DNA of 64,000 nt from Armigeres subalbatus (Eukaryota > Arthropoda > Insecta > Diptera > Culicidae), in the NCBI RefSeq assembly GCF_024139115.2, contig NW_026942946.1:558001-622000 (forward strand). Direction: 5' to 3'. The translations under genes and the position numbers were made by a program. The notes below the pieces were generated by a model. It did no database searches, was not told the origin of the DNA, and saw only the letters and a program-made list of their open reading frames with translations. Numbering within the stretch: position 1 is the first letter of the stretch; the number at the start of each line of letters is the position of its first letter. Positions 1 through 11,599 of this stretch are shown here, piece by piece.

Positions 1-1051
1 TTGCTTAGTCCTTAACTACACTTTGTTGCGTTAAATTGGTATTGTGGAGACAACAAAAAGTAACAGGATAGTTTTAGAATGCTTGGAGAACTCGTTTCGT
101 GTCCTTGATGCAGATTTCGCTTGGTTTGTTTTACTCTAGACAGTTCTGTTGATTGCTGAGTCGGAAATAAACTCAACTAACCGATAACACTAATCATTTG
201 AACCGCTGCCAGAAAAGTGGTACATAAACCAATTTGTCAATTTTAATTCTCTTTTACTTAAACAGCTTCTGTTTGCAAAGATCGCCTAATCAGTACCTAT
301 GCTTTTTCAACTAAGCAAACTGTTTGAAAGAATTATTTTGAATAGAATTATATATCATCAATCAGCGAGCGAATACGGACCGGAAGAATCGTCGAAGACC
401 ACAGCGATTGGAAGGGACTAGCGATTAAAAACTTCGTGTTCATGAAACTGCAAATCTCTTCTTCAACTTCATCGGGAGCACACGCATACGCGCTGATGTG
501 CTCACGGACCGTGGATTCGGCATCGTAGGGCGGTAAAAGATTTGTTTGAAGGGATCAATGGTGCATACGTTTAGAGGTAATACAGTCACCTTTTCACATC
601 TCGATATTGAAGGGACCATCGAGATAAGGAGAAACCAAGGAATGGGAGGAAAACTTAAATGGGTACTAGATCATAAAAGCTCGTTGCTATGAACAACGGC
701 AACAAAACAAATGTCATTGTTATTCATGTGTTTGTTATTGTCCCCAGATGGACTTTTTAACATATCGACATAGAAAAAAAAAATCCTGAAGAAAATATTA
801 CCAGAACACATCGAGATAGAAGGATTTCAAGATAAATCATCGACGTAGGGAGAGATATCGAGATATAGAACATCGAAGTGTAGAGAGTCGATTGTAATAC
901 CATCTACTAGAGCAACACACTCAATACAGCTCAGCATATTTTGATTCTTTTGCCGAGATGCGCATAGCCGATCGCTCGGTTTGTAGATTTCTGCAGATAT
1001 TTCAGCTGAAAAAATAGCTTGTTTGCTACGGCACTCAAAGAAGCTACCGCA
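1..1051. other. Gene-free stretch with a degraded repeat
   Basis: I see no coding sequence. Between about 590 and 900 the word CATCGAGATA and close variants (ATATCGAGA, CATCGAAGTG) recur, suggesting a degraded dispersed repeat. The rest is AT-rich sequence that I do not recognise. Confidence 0.4.
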
Positions 1052-1233
1052 ATGCTACGTTTAGACAAGGCAAGTGAATTGAGCAAGTCGCTTGAATCGA
1101 ACGCGAGCTGAACGTGTAAACACCTTAATTCAATTCACTTGAACGAAATGAACGTTGAACATGTTCAACTTTTGGCAAGTCAATTGAATTCAACTGAGTT
1201 GTTCAATTCACTTGCCCTGTCCAAACGTAGCAT
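1052..1233. mobile_element. MITE, 182 bp with ~32-bp terminal inverted repeats
   Basis: The left end ATGCTACGTTTAGACAAGGC and the reverse complement of the right end (ATGCTACGTTTGGACAGGGC) match over about 32 bp with a few differences; both continue into AAGTGAATTGA. There is no coding capacity. Both inner regions are rich in TTCAATTCACTTG-like words. I cannot define a clean target duplication, so the superfamily is open. Confidence 0.75.
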
Positions 1234-1289
1234 AAACTGAACATACGTTCATTCAGCCGATATTCCAGCAAACGAACTTAAACCGAGAA

Positions 1290-2868
1290 TTGCACAGCCG
1301 AGGTCGGTGGGAAAATTTAAGTGTGTACGGCATAAAACACGAGCTGAGAACAGCTTTCATAGTGATGGGCGGTATTCAAAGCCGTGTCATCGGGTATTGG
1401 CTCGATTCCACGCGCAGCTGGAACGTAAGTACGACAGAGCCACGGCAACAACATCATTATAGAAGATTTGAACACTCAGATTGACCTAAAGGAGCAGTTT
1501 AGACCGACTATTAGACGACTTATTGATTTCCCCGCTCCTACTTCAAACACAGCCTTCGGTACACCTGGAGATTACCTCTGCAGACAGAGTCACAAATCGA
1601 TCACGTTCTGATTGATGGACGGCACTTCTGCGACATTATCGACGTTAGGACGTATTGTACTGCCATCACCTGGTAATGAATAAACTGCACCGAAAACTAT
1701 CCGTCATCATCAATTTCCGGTACGTAGAGTTGCCGGAAGAGGACGAGCTCGATGGGGCCCCTCTTGAGGACTGCTTGTGACTGAGCCATTAACGATGCAG
1801 CAGAGAGCATCGTCGGGTATGTCGGACGAAGTCGGCGGAACGATTGGTTCGACAAAGTGTGCAGACACATTCTGGAGGAGAAAGACGCAGCGCGGGCGGT
1901 CGCAAAGGACTCAATAGAACATAAAACTTTTTTTTTCAGGAGAAAAACGCCACCTGGAAGAAGCGGAGTTGCGAGGAGATTAAACAGCTGTGCCGTTCTC
2001 AGGAAACACACAAGTTCTATCAGATGCTCAACGCATCCTGCGAAGGGTTCGTGCCGCCGGCCGGAATATGCAGGGATAAGAATAGGAGCATCTTGACGGG
2101 GAAACGTGTGGTGATCGAAAGGTGGAAGCAGCAATACGGTGAACACCTAAATGGCACTCAGAGTACAGGCAGTGAAATTCAAGGCAGCGGAGTAGATGAC
2201 TACGTTAGTTCAGCGGACGATGGAACTCAACAGCCCCCACCTTGATTGAAGTTAAGCATGCCATCCAACAGCTAAAGACCAATAAAGCAGTTGGTAAGGA
2301 TGGTATCGGAGTTGAGCTCATTAAGTTGGAACCGCAAAAGCTGGCCACTTGCCAGCACAAACTGATAGTCTGGAATCTGGGAAACGGAATCATATGCTTC
2401 ATCTACAAGAAAGGCAACAGGCTGGAGTATGAGTATTTTCGAGCGATCACCATTCTCAGGCCCGATGCACACCTGCGTCTTTTTAACGCCGCGTGCACGC
2501 AGAGTTGAAAAGACACCACGTGGGCATCGAGCCTTAGTGCCGCCTACAAAGTGATATCACTGGTCATCTTCCGTCGTCTGTCACCAACGGTGAATGAGTT
2601 TGTGGAAAGTTCTCAAGCCGGCTTCGTTGACGGCCGCTCGACAATGGATCAGAGCTTTACTGTACGGCAAATGTATCAAAAATGCTGTGAATACTAGGTC
2701 TCAATGCACCATCTGTTTATTTATTTCAAGGCGGCATACGACAGTATTGACCGCGTAGAGCCGTGGAAAATTTTGGATGAGAACAGCTTTCCTAGGAAGC
2801 TTACCATACTGGTCAAAGCAACGGTGGATGGTGTGCAAAACTGTGTGAAGATTTCGGGCGAACACTCC
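1290..2868 (+). pseudogene. Degraded LINE with endonuclease-reverse transcriptase (RTE-like), 3' truncated
   Basis: This is a decayed relative of the LINEs at 3500-5788 and 11263-14562, read in several frames. Around 1347-1410 the translation FIVMGGIQSRVIGYW parallels the endonuclease segment FIVLGKMRQRVIGW of the 11.3-kb element. Around 1590-1650 it reads QIDHVLIDG, the endonuclease histidine region. From 2240 the reverse transcriptase follows: a KTNKAVGKDGI block, then FIYKKGNRLEYEYFRAITIL, then (after a 75-bp MITE) SAAYKVIS, QAGFVDGRSTMDQ and a motif-A region FKAAYDSIDR near 2725-2755. Similarity stops near 2868, so the C-terminal part including the catalytic FADD box is missing. Many frameshifts and stops show an old copy. 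Confidence 0.75.
2459..2533. mobile_element. Small Harbinger-type MITE inside the LINE reverse transcriptase
   Basis: A 75-bp segment starts GGCCCGATGCACAC and ends GTGGGCATCGAGCC, matching the inverted ends of the MITE at 27551-27727. It interrupts the RT frame between FRAITIL and SAAYKVIS, a junction that is continuous in the other LINE copies here. Flanks TCA and TTA resemble the 3-bp TTA/TAA duplications of PIF/Harbinger elements. Confidence 0.7.
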
Positions 2869-2959
2869 AGTGTGGGATAAATTACCCAAGCAACACCTCT
2901 TGTTTCTCAGTGAGTAACAACAACTGTGGTGTGACTTACTGAAGGTCTGACTTATGCAC

Positions 2960-3140
2960 AACGCGTCGTATTTGGAACTCCTTTGTGACACAAAAAGCGC
3001 AAGAGGTGGAGCCTATTTGCAACATCTTGCGGCTTCAATGAAAATAAAAACACAAAACCAACCGGGAATCGAACCATGGACCTTGAGATTTGCAACCTTC
3101 TACTATAACCATCACACCAACAATTCTATTTGGAGATTCT
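2960..3140 (-). repeat. tRNA-like SINE fragment (pol III A and B boxes)
   Basis: On the minus strand a B-box GGTTCGATTCC (3065-3075) lies about 20 nt downstream of an A-box-like TGGTTATAGTAGAAGG (3096-3112). The segment between, TTGCAAATCTCAAGGTCC, loosely resembles the anticodon region of a tRNA-Cys (GCA). The acceptor ends do not pair convincingly, so this is a tRNA-derived repeat and not a tRNA gene. Confidence 0.45.
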
Positions 3141-3487
3141 GCTACAAGTGCACTACATAAACAACAAAGTCATTTGTAACTTCATTGTAACTTATACGGA
3201 ACATGCAGGGGACTGTCAAAAATAAAATACTGCTCAGCTGAGCTCAAAATGTTTTGAAACATATCAGAAACATTGTCGTAACAGCAATGAACCGAAGTGT
3301 TATTAATTCTGCAACTTATCTGTTATGTTTCTGATATGAAACACATCGAATTTTAAACCACCCAAGAAGTCAGATGGGTAGAATATCGCGACGCCACTTA
3401 AACGGAAATGAAACATTGTGATTTTCTGAAACTGGGAAGTGGCTTTAATGTGACTCGATGTATTGCCAGTGTCTTCAATGCAATTTA
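3141..3487. other. Target region left of a LINE insertion, with an imperfect inverted repeat
   Basis: No gene is seen. GAAACATATCAGAAACAT near 3257 is mirrored by ATGTTTCTGATATGAAACAC near 3326, giving an imperfect hairpin of about 90 bp that may be a small foldback repeat. Confidence 0.4.
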
Positions 3488-3518
3488 TTAGGAACAAACT
3501 TTATTTATTTATTTATCA

Positions 3519-4655
3519 TCAGACTAAGGCCGGAGTGGCCTGTGCTGCACATAAAAGACTTCTCCATTCAGCTCGGTTCATGGCTGCACTTCGCCAACCA
3601 CGCAGTCTGCGGAGGGTCCGCAAGTCATCTTCCACCTGATCGATCCACCTTGCCCGCTGCGCACCTCGCCTTCTTGTGCCCGTCGGATCGTTGTCGAGAA
3701 CCATTTTCACCGGGTTACTGTCCGACATTCTGGCTATGTGCCCGGCCCACCGCAGTCTTCCGATTTTCGCGGTGTGAACGATGGATGGTTCTCCCAACAG
3801 CTGATGCAACTCGTGGTTCATTCGCCTCCTCCACGTACCGTCCGCCATCTGCAACCCACCATAGATGGTACGCAACACTTTCCTTTCGAAAACTCCCAGT
3901 GCGCGTTGGTCCTCCACGAGCATCGTCCAGGTCTCGTGTCCGTAGAGAACTACCGGTCTTATAAGCGTTTTGTAGATAGTCAGTTTGGTACGGCGGCGAA
4001 CTCTATTCGATCGGAGCGTCTTGCGGAGTCCAAAGTACGTACGATTTCCAGCCACTATGCGTCTCCGAATTTCTCTGCTGGTATCGTTATCGGCGGTCAC
4101 CAGTGAGCCCAAGTACACGAATTCTTCAACCACCTCGATTTCGTCACCACCGATAAAAACTCGTGGTGGGTGGCTCACATTGACCTCTCTTGAGCCTCTT
4201 CCTATCATGTACTTCGTCTTCGACGTGTTGATGACTAGTCCAATCCGTTTTGCTTCGCTTTTCAGTCTGATGTAGGCTTCCTCCATCCTCTCAAAGTTAC
4301 GTGCCATGATATCAATGTCGTCGGCGAAACCAAATAACTGGACGGACTTCGTGAAAATCGTATCACTCGTGTCAATCCCTGCCTTTCGTATTACTCCCTC
4401 CAAAGCGATGTTGAATAGCAGACACGAAAGACCATCACCTTGCCGTAACCCTCTACGGGTTTCGAAGGGACTCGAGACTGCCCCTGAAACTCGAACTACG
4501 CACATCACCCGATCCATCGTCGCCTTGATCAACCGTATCAGTTTATCCGGAAATCCGTTTTCGTGCATTAGCTGCCATAGCTGGTCCCGATCGATTGTAT
4601 CATATGTGACTTTGAAGTCGATAAATAGACGGCACGTTGTATTCGCGGCATTTCT
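3519..4655 (-). pseudogene. LINE A: reverse transcriptase palm and C-terminal domain
   Basis: This second frame carries the RT motif-A region LFIDFKVTYDTIDRDQLW, then RRGLRQGDGLSCLLFNIAL (motif B) and FGFADDIDIMARN (catalytic FADD intact). The long RTE-type C-terminus follows: VSHPPRVFIGGDEIEVVEEF, VYLGSLVTADNDTSREIRRR, VVLYGHETWTM, RWAGHIARM. It stops about 20 bp from the tail. It belongs to the same polyprotein as the upstream frame, from which it is separated by the 8-bp deletion near 4640. Apart from that frameshift it is well preserved, so the insertion is fairly young. Confidence 0.9.
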
Positions 4656-5788
4656 GCAATACCTGACGTATGGCGAACACCTGGTTTGTGGTAGAGCGTT
4701 CACCCATAAATCCCGCCTGGTACTGCCCCACGAACTCTTTTGCAATTGGTGTTAGTCGACGGCATAAAATTTGGGAGAGTACCTTGTAGGCGGCGTTCAG
4801 CAATGTGATTGCGCGGTAGTTGCTACAATCCAGCTTATCACCCTTTTTGTAGATGGGACACACGACACCTTCCATCCACTCCTGCGGCAGAACCTCATCC
4901 TCCCAAACCTTGGTAATCACCCCGTGCAGCGCTCTAGCCAGTGCTTCACCAGCGTGTTTAAACAGCTCTGCTGGTAGTTGGTCAACTCCAGGGGCTTTGT
5001 TGTTTTTCAGCCGGCCGATCTCCTCCTGGATTTCCTGGAGATTTGGAGCCGGAAGTCGCATGTCCTGCGCGCGTGCTCCTAGGTTCATTACCATACCGCC
5101 ACCGTTTTCTGCCATATCGCCATTCAGGTGCTCTTCGTAGTGCTGCCGCCACCTGTGGATCATCTCACGCTCGTTCGTAAGAAAGTTCCCGTTTATGTCC
5201 TTACACATATCGGGCTGTGGCACGTGGCCCTTACGTGAACGGTTCAACTTTTCATAGAACTTTCGTGCGTTATTAGCGCGGTACAGTTCCTCCGTCTCTT
5301 CACGGTCTCGATCTTCCTGCTGGCACTTTTTCCTCCGGAAAATCGAGTTTTGTCTGTTCCGCGCCCGTTTGTATCGTGCCTCGTTCGCCCTCGTGCGGTG
5401 TTGCAGCAATCTCGCCCATGCCGCATTCTTCTCCTCAATTAACTGCTCACATTCGCCGTCATACCAGTCGTTTCTCTGATCCGGAGCCACCGTGCCTAGT
5501 GCAGCGGTTGCGGTGCTTCCAATGGCGGATCGAATATCTCTCCAGCCACCTTCAAGAGATGCTGCGCCTAGCTGTTCTTCCGTTGGGAGTGCCACTTCCA
5601 GCTGCTGCGCGTAGTCTTGGGCTAGTCTACCGGCTTGTAGCCGCCCAATGTTAAGCCGCGGCGGACGACTCCGACGCGTGTTGATCACCGTCGAGAGTTT
5701 TGAGCGCAGACATACTGCGACGAGGTAGTGGTCGGATTCAATATTCGCACTGCGGTAAGTGCGTACGTTCGTGATGTCGGAGAAGAAT
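4640..5788 (-). pseudogene. LINE A: endonuclease C-terminus, linker and N-terminal reverse transcriptase
   Basis: This is a continuous minus-strand frame of about 380 codons. It opens with the endonuclease end (FSDITNVRTYRSANIESDHY, containing the conserved SDH motif) and runs through a basic, charged linker (RRKKCQQEDRDREETEEL). It then enters the RT: KNNKAPGVDQLPAELFKHAG, VCPIYKKGDKLDCSNYRAI, QAGFMGERSTTNQVFAIRQV. The first few codons of the open frame lie in the target duplication and are not LINE sequence. The frame ends near 4640 because 8 bp are missing relative to the 11.3-kb copy just before the motif-A region. It is a dead copy. Confidence 0.9.
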
Positions 5789-5800
5789 TTAGGAACAAAC

Positions 5801-6628
5801 ACCTATTTGAAATATGTTGCGCGTGCTGCTTGGGTATACGAATGCGAATACGATCAATATTCCTGAAGTACTCACGCCCGTCATTAAGCCAATAAACTTT
5901 ATCAACACGAGGAATCCACCACCACCAATTCTAAATTATGTTGACGGGAATCGATACGGAGATTTACTGCATTATTGCGAAGTTCGTTGACTTAGCCGTG
6001 GTACCAAGTTTGAGAGATTTTATTCTCTTCGAAAAGAAAACGCACTATTTTTACAATAAATAGTAAAACCATACATATGTGACCACACGTCCCACGTTTC
6101 GCTTTCAATTTAATTTTTTTCAAGTTATATCAATGTATACAGCCTTACATAATTTTTTTTGTTTTGAACAAACATATATGAGAAATGCACTTGTGGCGTA
6201 TCCATCTTTAGCCAGTAACGCTATCCAGATGAGTCATAAGATATTTTTCTCTCTTCGGAAGCACATATTTATGCGAACAGCACTTTCCAATAATGAAAGC
6301 AGAAAACAACTCGGAATCCTGTTAGCGAATTTGGGTCTCCGAATGTGAAAACAATATGCGTCGATTATTTCAGAGTAAGCAAAAATTTTATGTTTCTCAT
6401 CAAATTTTCAACCACAAGACCTACCACATAAAAAAAATAGTTTTTGAACGCAATACGATCGTGTTCAGTTTTTCTTAAAATATATTTTTGGATCTTCTGG
6501 GAGTTAAAAAACATTGATTACTTTGAAAATGTGCTAAAAGATATTAACCTGCAATATAGGATTGAGTAAAGAGACCAGTTTTTTCATGGGTCATCGATTC
6601 AGAAAAATTTGGTGTCCTCTCTTTTAAT
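5801..6628. other. Gene-free stretch
   Basis: AT-rich sequence in which I see no coding similarity, inverted ends or tandem array. Confidence 0.4.
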
Positions 6629-7010
6629 GATGATGTTGATGATGATGATGATGATGATGATATTACCATCTATTGTAGCAAGGCAGCTGTCGATAGCACT
6701 GCCCATATCTGACAAACGATTTGATCATGATTATACTATTGTTTGTATTTCATCAAACTCCTGTATGAAGGGCCAGAAATGGGTGGGGTGGTTCCATAAA
6801 CAGAGACACTTATGCGAATCCACGGGATGAATAGAGAATCTTCTTCCAGAAGAAAGTTCGTACACAAAATATTATAATCTAGCCATCATTTCCCAGATTG
6901 ACCCAATAGATGGTGAGAAGAACCCGCCGTTTATCCACGAGATGTTAACAATAGGAAGTTGGCGATCCCACTCTTCCCATACAAATCGCTTCAATGGGGT
7001 GCCCTGATAG
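6629..7010 (-). mobile_element. LINE or SINE 3' end with (ATC)n tail, first copy
   Basis: On the minus strand this repeat ends in an (ATC)n tail (6629-6661, GAT repeats on the plus strand). It is about 90 percent similar by eye to 50951-51327, including the tail. Similarity stops abruptly at about 7010, as expected for 5' truncation. A plus-strand open frame across both copies (from ILPSIVARQL to LCESTG) is conserved only because the DNA is; I see no reason to call it a protein. Confidence 0.75.
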
Positions 7011-7208
7011 TTTTCTGTTCTCTCTTTTTTGTTCAATATCCACTCATGGAGGTTTGACTGTAGTATGTGTATGTATGTTGTGTATTGAAGAGCTGAGGGT
7101 TCGATTTTCTCTTCAGTCGTGGAAATTCTTCGATAAGTGCTTATTCTGGAAAACTATTGGATGAAGACGATGACATTGTTTTTTTTTTTTCAATGCTCAA
7201 GTGCTTTA

Positions 7209-7412
7209 GGGGCCCATACATGCTCCGATATGTTGTGAAACTTTGACTCCGCCCTCAGGAAATTTAGTTTGGTTGGAGTAGAGTCGGAGCGTTTGTGGGC
7301 AAGCTGTTGAACAGTACAATGTGCCCACAGAAGGTCCGACTTTAGTTCTACCGAACCAAATTTCCTGGGGTGGAGTCACAGTTGTTGACAAGTCGGAGCA
7401 TGTATGGGGCCC
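7209..7412. mobile_element. MITE with ~75-bp inverted ends (GGGCCCATACATGCTCCGA)
   Basis: The left end GGGCCCATACATGCTCCGAT is repeated inverted at 7385-7412, and the similarity continues inward over GACTCC-CCTCAGGAAATTTAGTTTGG on both arms. The two arms make up most of the 204-bp element, so the transcript would fold into a long hairpin. The target duplication is unclear. Confidence 0.75.
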
Positions 7413-7474
7413 GGCCCCTTGGGCGTTTTCCTGATTTTACAGATTTTTTAGTTCATTCAACGTTAATTGCTTTA

Positions 7475-8064
7475 AGGTGGTTCAAAAAATCGATTTTGCT
7501 CCACCACGCTCATTTGATTCTGTATCATGTTCTGAGTGTCCTCCGAAAATTTGAGCTCATTTGGATAAAAACTGATGTAGCACAAGTTTCAAGTTTGCAT
7601 GCGAATTAGGCCGATACAAATATTAAGAAATTATTTTGTCTCTCCCCCTCGGATTTTTTTTGCCAAAAACAGCAAAAAAGCAGCAAAATAAAATTCGGAT
7701 AATTTTGAGAATTTCCAAAACATTCTTTAAGAAATCCGAGGAGTTTTTTTTTTCATTTTTTTTTTCATTTTTTTTTCATTTTATTATTTATTTTTTACTA
7801 TCCCCTCTTGACCTTTCGAAGATCAGTAGGACAAAAAGTTAATTAAATATTTGTAACGGCCTTAGTAAGGGAAATTTTTTTTTTTCGTTATACTTATGGC
7901 GCTTCCTCATTAAGCGCAGGTTAAAAGATAACCTACATAGCTAAAAGGAATACCTCAGAGCTTTCAATCAGCAATAAACGCGTCCTTATTAATCGTTCCA
8001 ATAATTAGTAATCGAACATGATCAAATAAGCGTTGTGGAGCAAAGTCAATTTTTAGAACCACCC
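7475..8064. mobile_element. TA-flanked MITE with ~60-bp inverted ends
   Basis: The left end starts AGGTGGTTCAAAAAATCGAT and the right end, reverse complemented, starts GGGTGGTTCTAAAAATTGAC. Both continue with TTTGCTCCAC and CATTTGAT/TATTTGAT. TA dinucleotides flank both ends (7473-7474, 8065-8066), the signature of Tc1/mariner-type MITEs. The interior is T-rich with no reading frame of interest. Confidence 0.75.
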
Positions 8065-8109
8065 TATTGGCTATAGGAGTGGTTATTGATTACTATGACT
8101 GAAAATCAG

Positions 8110-11100
8110 ATATATGCATAAGTACGTTAGGGATAAGTACGTTAGGCATAATGGACGTTTGGCATAATTCTGCCTTCTTTATCCCAAGTGTAACGTATTA
8201 TCTAGAGCTCAGTACAAACAGCAGCTTATGTGCCACTTCCTCAAATAAGGAAGACTGTTGATGCTCTTTTGGGATCTCGGCTATGAGACCCTCTTCTTGG
8301 GCGAGTCTTTCAATGGCTTAAACACTACGCCAAATCTTGCACCCGAACGGTGAATAAACTTAACTGTTCAGACCCACCGTGCAAACCGAGAGAACTCTTC
8401 AGTCTATGTAAATCAGTGATCCTCAAAGTGCGGCCCGCGGGCCGCATGCGGCCCTCCAAGACTTTTCCTGCGGCCCGCGAAGGTTTTCCGAGAATACACT
8501 AAATGTGGCCCATAGATAAGCTTTATATGACAGCAAAAGCATTTTATCATTCCCAATATCTCGGTGTCCTCCCCAACAAACAATTTTAGCTGAATAAGCT
8601 AATTTTTCAGCTGAAAATGACTATTTTATATAACTGACCTTCAATGTTTGTTGAGTCGGGAACCTGCCAACTTCACATCAATATGTTGTTGAAGCACGAT
8701 TTCTACTTCGTGAATAGTTATTATCATTAAGATTCATTTGATTCATAAAATGCATAACTTCATACATGGATGATATGTAGGCCGACAGCAAATATACTTC
8801 GGTGTCATCACACCGGGTTATGATAATAGAAAATTTGTATTTAATCGCGAATTTAAAGGAAGTCCAGGTTGAACTACCGGTAAAAACAATGTTGCCATAC
8901 ACTGTTCCGTAAAAAGAATGCTTTTATTTTTTTAAATAAGTTTGGTTTTGGGGAAATTGAGCTGAAATTTTGTGGATTATTGTCTCCAGAAAACACAAAC
9001 TATCAACAATGGATACTGCTCAGATTACCATTCGAATTATTTTCAGAATCGCAAGCAGATTCTGTTCAGAGCCTTCAATCGGATTCTGTTCAGAATCTCA
9101 AACAGAATGCTAAACAGGCTCTATTTGAAATTTCAAACAAATTCCGAAAGATTTCTGTCCCGAATATCGACCAGAATTCTGTTCAGACTCGCGAATGGAT
9201 TCTTTTTAGAACTCCAAACGGATTCTGTTTTAAATTCTGTTCAGATTCCCGAACGATTTTTTTTCAGAATCTCATAAGGAATGTTCAGAATCGTCAACGA
9301 TTTTTTCTTTGAATCTCGAGCAGATGCTGCTCAGAATTCCAATAGAATTTTTCTCAGAACCCCGAAAAACGGTACTATGTACCAAAAGTCAGCTATGACG
9401 ATTAAATCTGTAGAATGAAATGTCCTTACAAGTACATATTTGATTTGAAAAAAATCACAGGTTCAAAATATTTTGTCCAAATATACAATATTCTGTAATA
9501 TGCATATGAACTGAAAAACAAGTCTTGCAAATATACTGCGGCCCGCTTCGGCAGCTCAAAAATTCTGTACGGCCCTTGACAGTAGGCGTGCTGGGGACCA
9601 CTGATGTAAATCATAAAGTCAAATTGGCTAAATGAGAGAGAGAATAAAAATAAGTATCGAATTCATTTCAATTGAGATGTTAACCAATGCAAAATAAGCT
9701 CATACGAGTATCTACTTGGAACCAATGCACGAATGGAGATAATTAACTTTATTGGTCCAATTTCAGTGTGCACAAATTCTCTCCTAGCTACCCTGACCTT
9801 CTCTCAACCTAACTATGTCTTATGAGTACTTGCCGGCGCTGAAGGTCCAACGCGTTGATCGGGGCCCCGACAAGGATCGAATTCAGCTGACTCTCACGTT
9901 CGCTCTCTTCGTTTTCTACGCTTCGAACCAGGTTGGACACACCTTATCAAGCTTGACGTTGAAAACCAGCACCGCGCGAAAAGTTCATTCGTCGTCTCAC
10001 CATACGCCTCGGAAACAAATTCGACGCAACGACCGCGTGTTATCGGGCGATCCTTCCAACCGTCGCTCTTGTCGGATCGGTTAGGCGTGATTCGATGATG
10101 TTGCGCTCCAGTAGGCGGAATTCGTGTGGTTGAGAAACGAGATGAATCGTACGGGACGAAAACGTGCTCACGAGTGTCCTCGGCGCAAGTGCATACGCAT
10201 CAAGTCGGCAGAGCACGTGGGTGGTAATTTGACGGGTGGTCCAATCAGGTCCAATCCTACGCAAGCACCCTACGTTGTAGGGGATTTCTACTATGCAGTT
10301 CGGTTTTATTAGAAACGATCCTATTTTGAAGCGATGTAGAGCGGCTTACCTTGCTTCGGGTTCTAACTCATTCAAGAGTACTAATAGTTGCACATGTGAT
10401 GCCTCGAAGCTAACTACTGTTAATAAACTAATTAAACAGTTCTTACTTATAGGGAGAATTTTACTTTTGGGTCATTGGTTCTTACCAATTCAAGATTAGC
10501 TTATTTCTCTAGGCACTAATCACACTTTTTAACTATTTAAACTTTTAACAAATCTTTCGCATTATGGCGTCGGTTGGCGTCTCTACGTTTAAACTGGCTT
10601 TTAGTAGCACATCCGCACTGGCAAAGAATCACTATTCAAATGAGAAATCGCGATGGCCAAGCTGCCTTTAGTTATTGTTTAAACTACAATTGCGCGTTAG
10701 AAAATAGAACAAAGAATCCCTTCTCCGTTTAACTATTTAATCCTACCACACTGCAATATGCACGTGTGTACGAGGTATCATATTAAAAACCAGGGAGTTC
10801 ACTCTTTCGTATCGGATTCAAGAGATTGGGAGAGCGGAGCCAAAATTCAAATTATAATTTAACCGCGTACACTCAGAAATATCCCTGTTATCAAAGAAGG
10901 GCGAAATTGGTCTGTGTCCATGCTGAGCTTTTATAGCTATTTCATATCGATATTCAAAATGGAGATCGAATTAATAGTCGAGGAGAAGTTTAGTGAATTC
11001 ATCCACAAATTGGAAGGTATTACAATCTGGCGTTACACAAGTAACATTTTAAGTTTTATAACGCTCTTGAAGAGCATAATTTACTCTACAAGAGTGTTCA

Positions 11101-11225
11101 GCATAAAACCAAAATGTTACTAGGGATGTCATATTGTCATAGGCTTTTCTTTGAGTCATTTTTTGCCTAACGTCCATTATGTCCAACGTACATTATGCCT
11201 AACGTACTTATGCCTAACGGGATAT
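8110..11225. repeat. Large repeat with inverted ends made of CGTTAGGCATAAT words
   Basis: At 8110-8170 the words ATATATGCATAAGTACGTTA, GTACGTTAGGCATAATGG and ACGTTTGGCATAAT follow each other. At 11160-11235 the same words appear inverted, ending in ATGCATATAT. The pair could be the ends of a 3.1-kb element into which the hAT element at 8414-9603 inserted, or two independent foldback repeats. 9612-11160 between them has no recognisable gene. Confidence 0.45.
8406..9611. mobile_element. Non-autonomous hAT element with 8-bp target duplication
   Basis: The element proper is 8414-9603 (1190 bp). Its ends are CAGTGATCCTCAAAGTGCGG and, inverted, CAGTGGTCCCCAGCACGCC, the CAGTG-type ends of hAT transposons. 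Perfect 8-bp duplications ATGTAAAT flank it (8406-8413, 9604-9611). GC-rich GCGGCCCGCGGGCCGC palindromes lie just inside the left end. Around 9030-9370 the interior is a degenerate tandem repeat of GAATCTCAAACAGATTCTGTTCA type. I see no transposase. Confidence 0.9.
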
Positions 11226-11230
11226 ACCCC
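9612..11230. other. Gene-free stretch, partly GC-rich
   Basis: 9790-10290 is richer in GC than its surroundings and has short open frames on both strands, none of which I recognise. 10300-11160 is AT-rich. This may be interior sequence of the repeat that ends at 11225. Confidence 0.35.
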
Positions 11231-11599
11231 ATAATGCATATATGTACAACATGTGACAAATTCAGGGCAGCAGGGACTATGTCCAAGGGCTTGACGATCC
11301 CTCCCCAGGCCATCTGCGAGTTGTGGGGCTTGCCTAGGATGTGGTGGGGTTTGACAGTGGGCCCTGTTAAACCTCTATAAAAATCTGCATGTATCCGCAA
11401 GTAGGCTCCACCAAAGCGACCGTGTGCCGCTCAAAGCGCACAAGCCCAAGTCCTGGTGTTAGGTGGGACGCTAAACAGCCCTGACACGACGGCCCTCCGA
11501 CGAGACAGGAGGTTTGCGCAGGCCCAATAAGCCGCCTAGAAAACCAATCATTACGAACAATATAAGAGATAATGCGACTCGATATAATCGGCAAAGACC

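Larger units (their letters stand above)
3488..5800 (-). mobile_element. 5'-truncated RTE-type LINE (copy A) with 12-bp target duplication
   Basis: The element proper is 3500-5788 on the minus strand. It is flanked by perfect direct repeats TTAGGAACAAAC at 3488-3499 and 5789-5800. Its 3' end is a short ATAAATAA-type tandem tail (3500-3520 on the plus strand: TTTATTTATTTATTTATC), as in RTE-clade LINEs. It begins inside the endonuclease domain (FFSDITNV...), so it is a 5'-truncated copy of the family seen full length at 11263-14562, in the opposite orientation. Confidence 0.9.

Noticed and set aside
6609..6830. Conserved peptide ILPSIVARQL..LCESTG shared with 50952-51143
   Set aside because: Both are copies of one retroelement tail; conservation is at DNA level on both strands and the frame begins in a GAT microsatellite.
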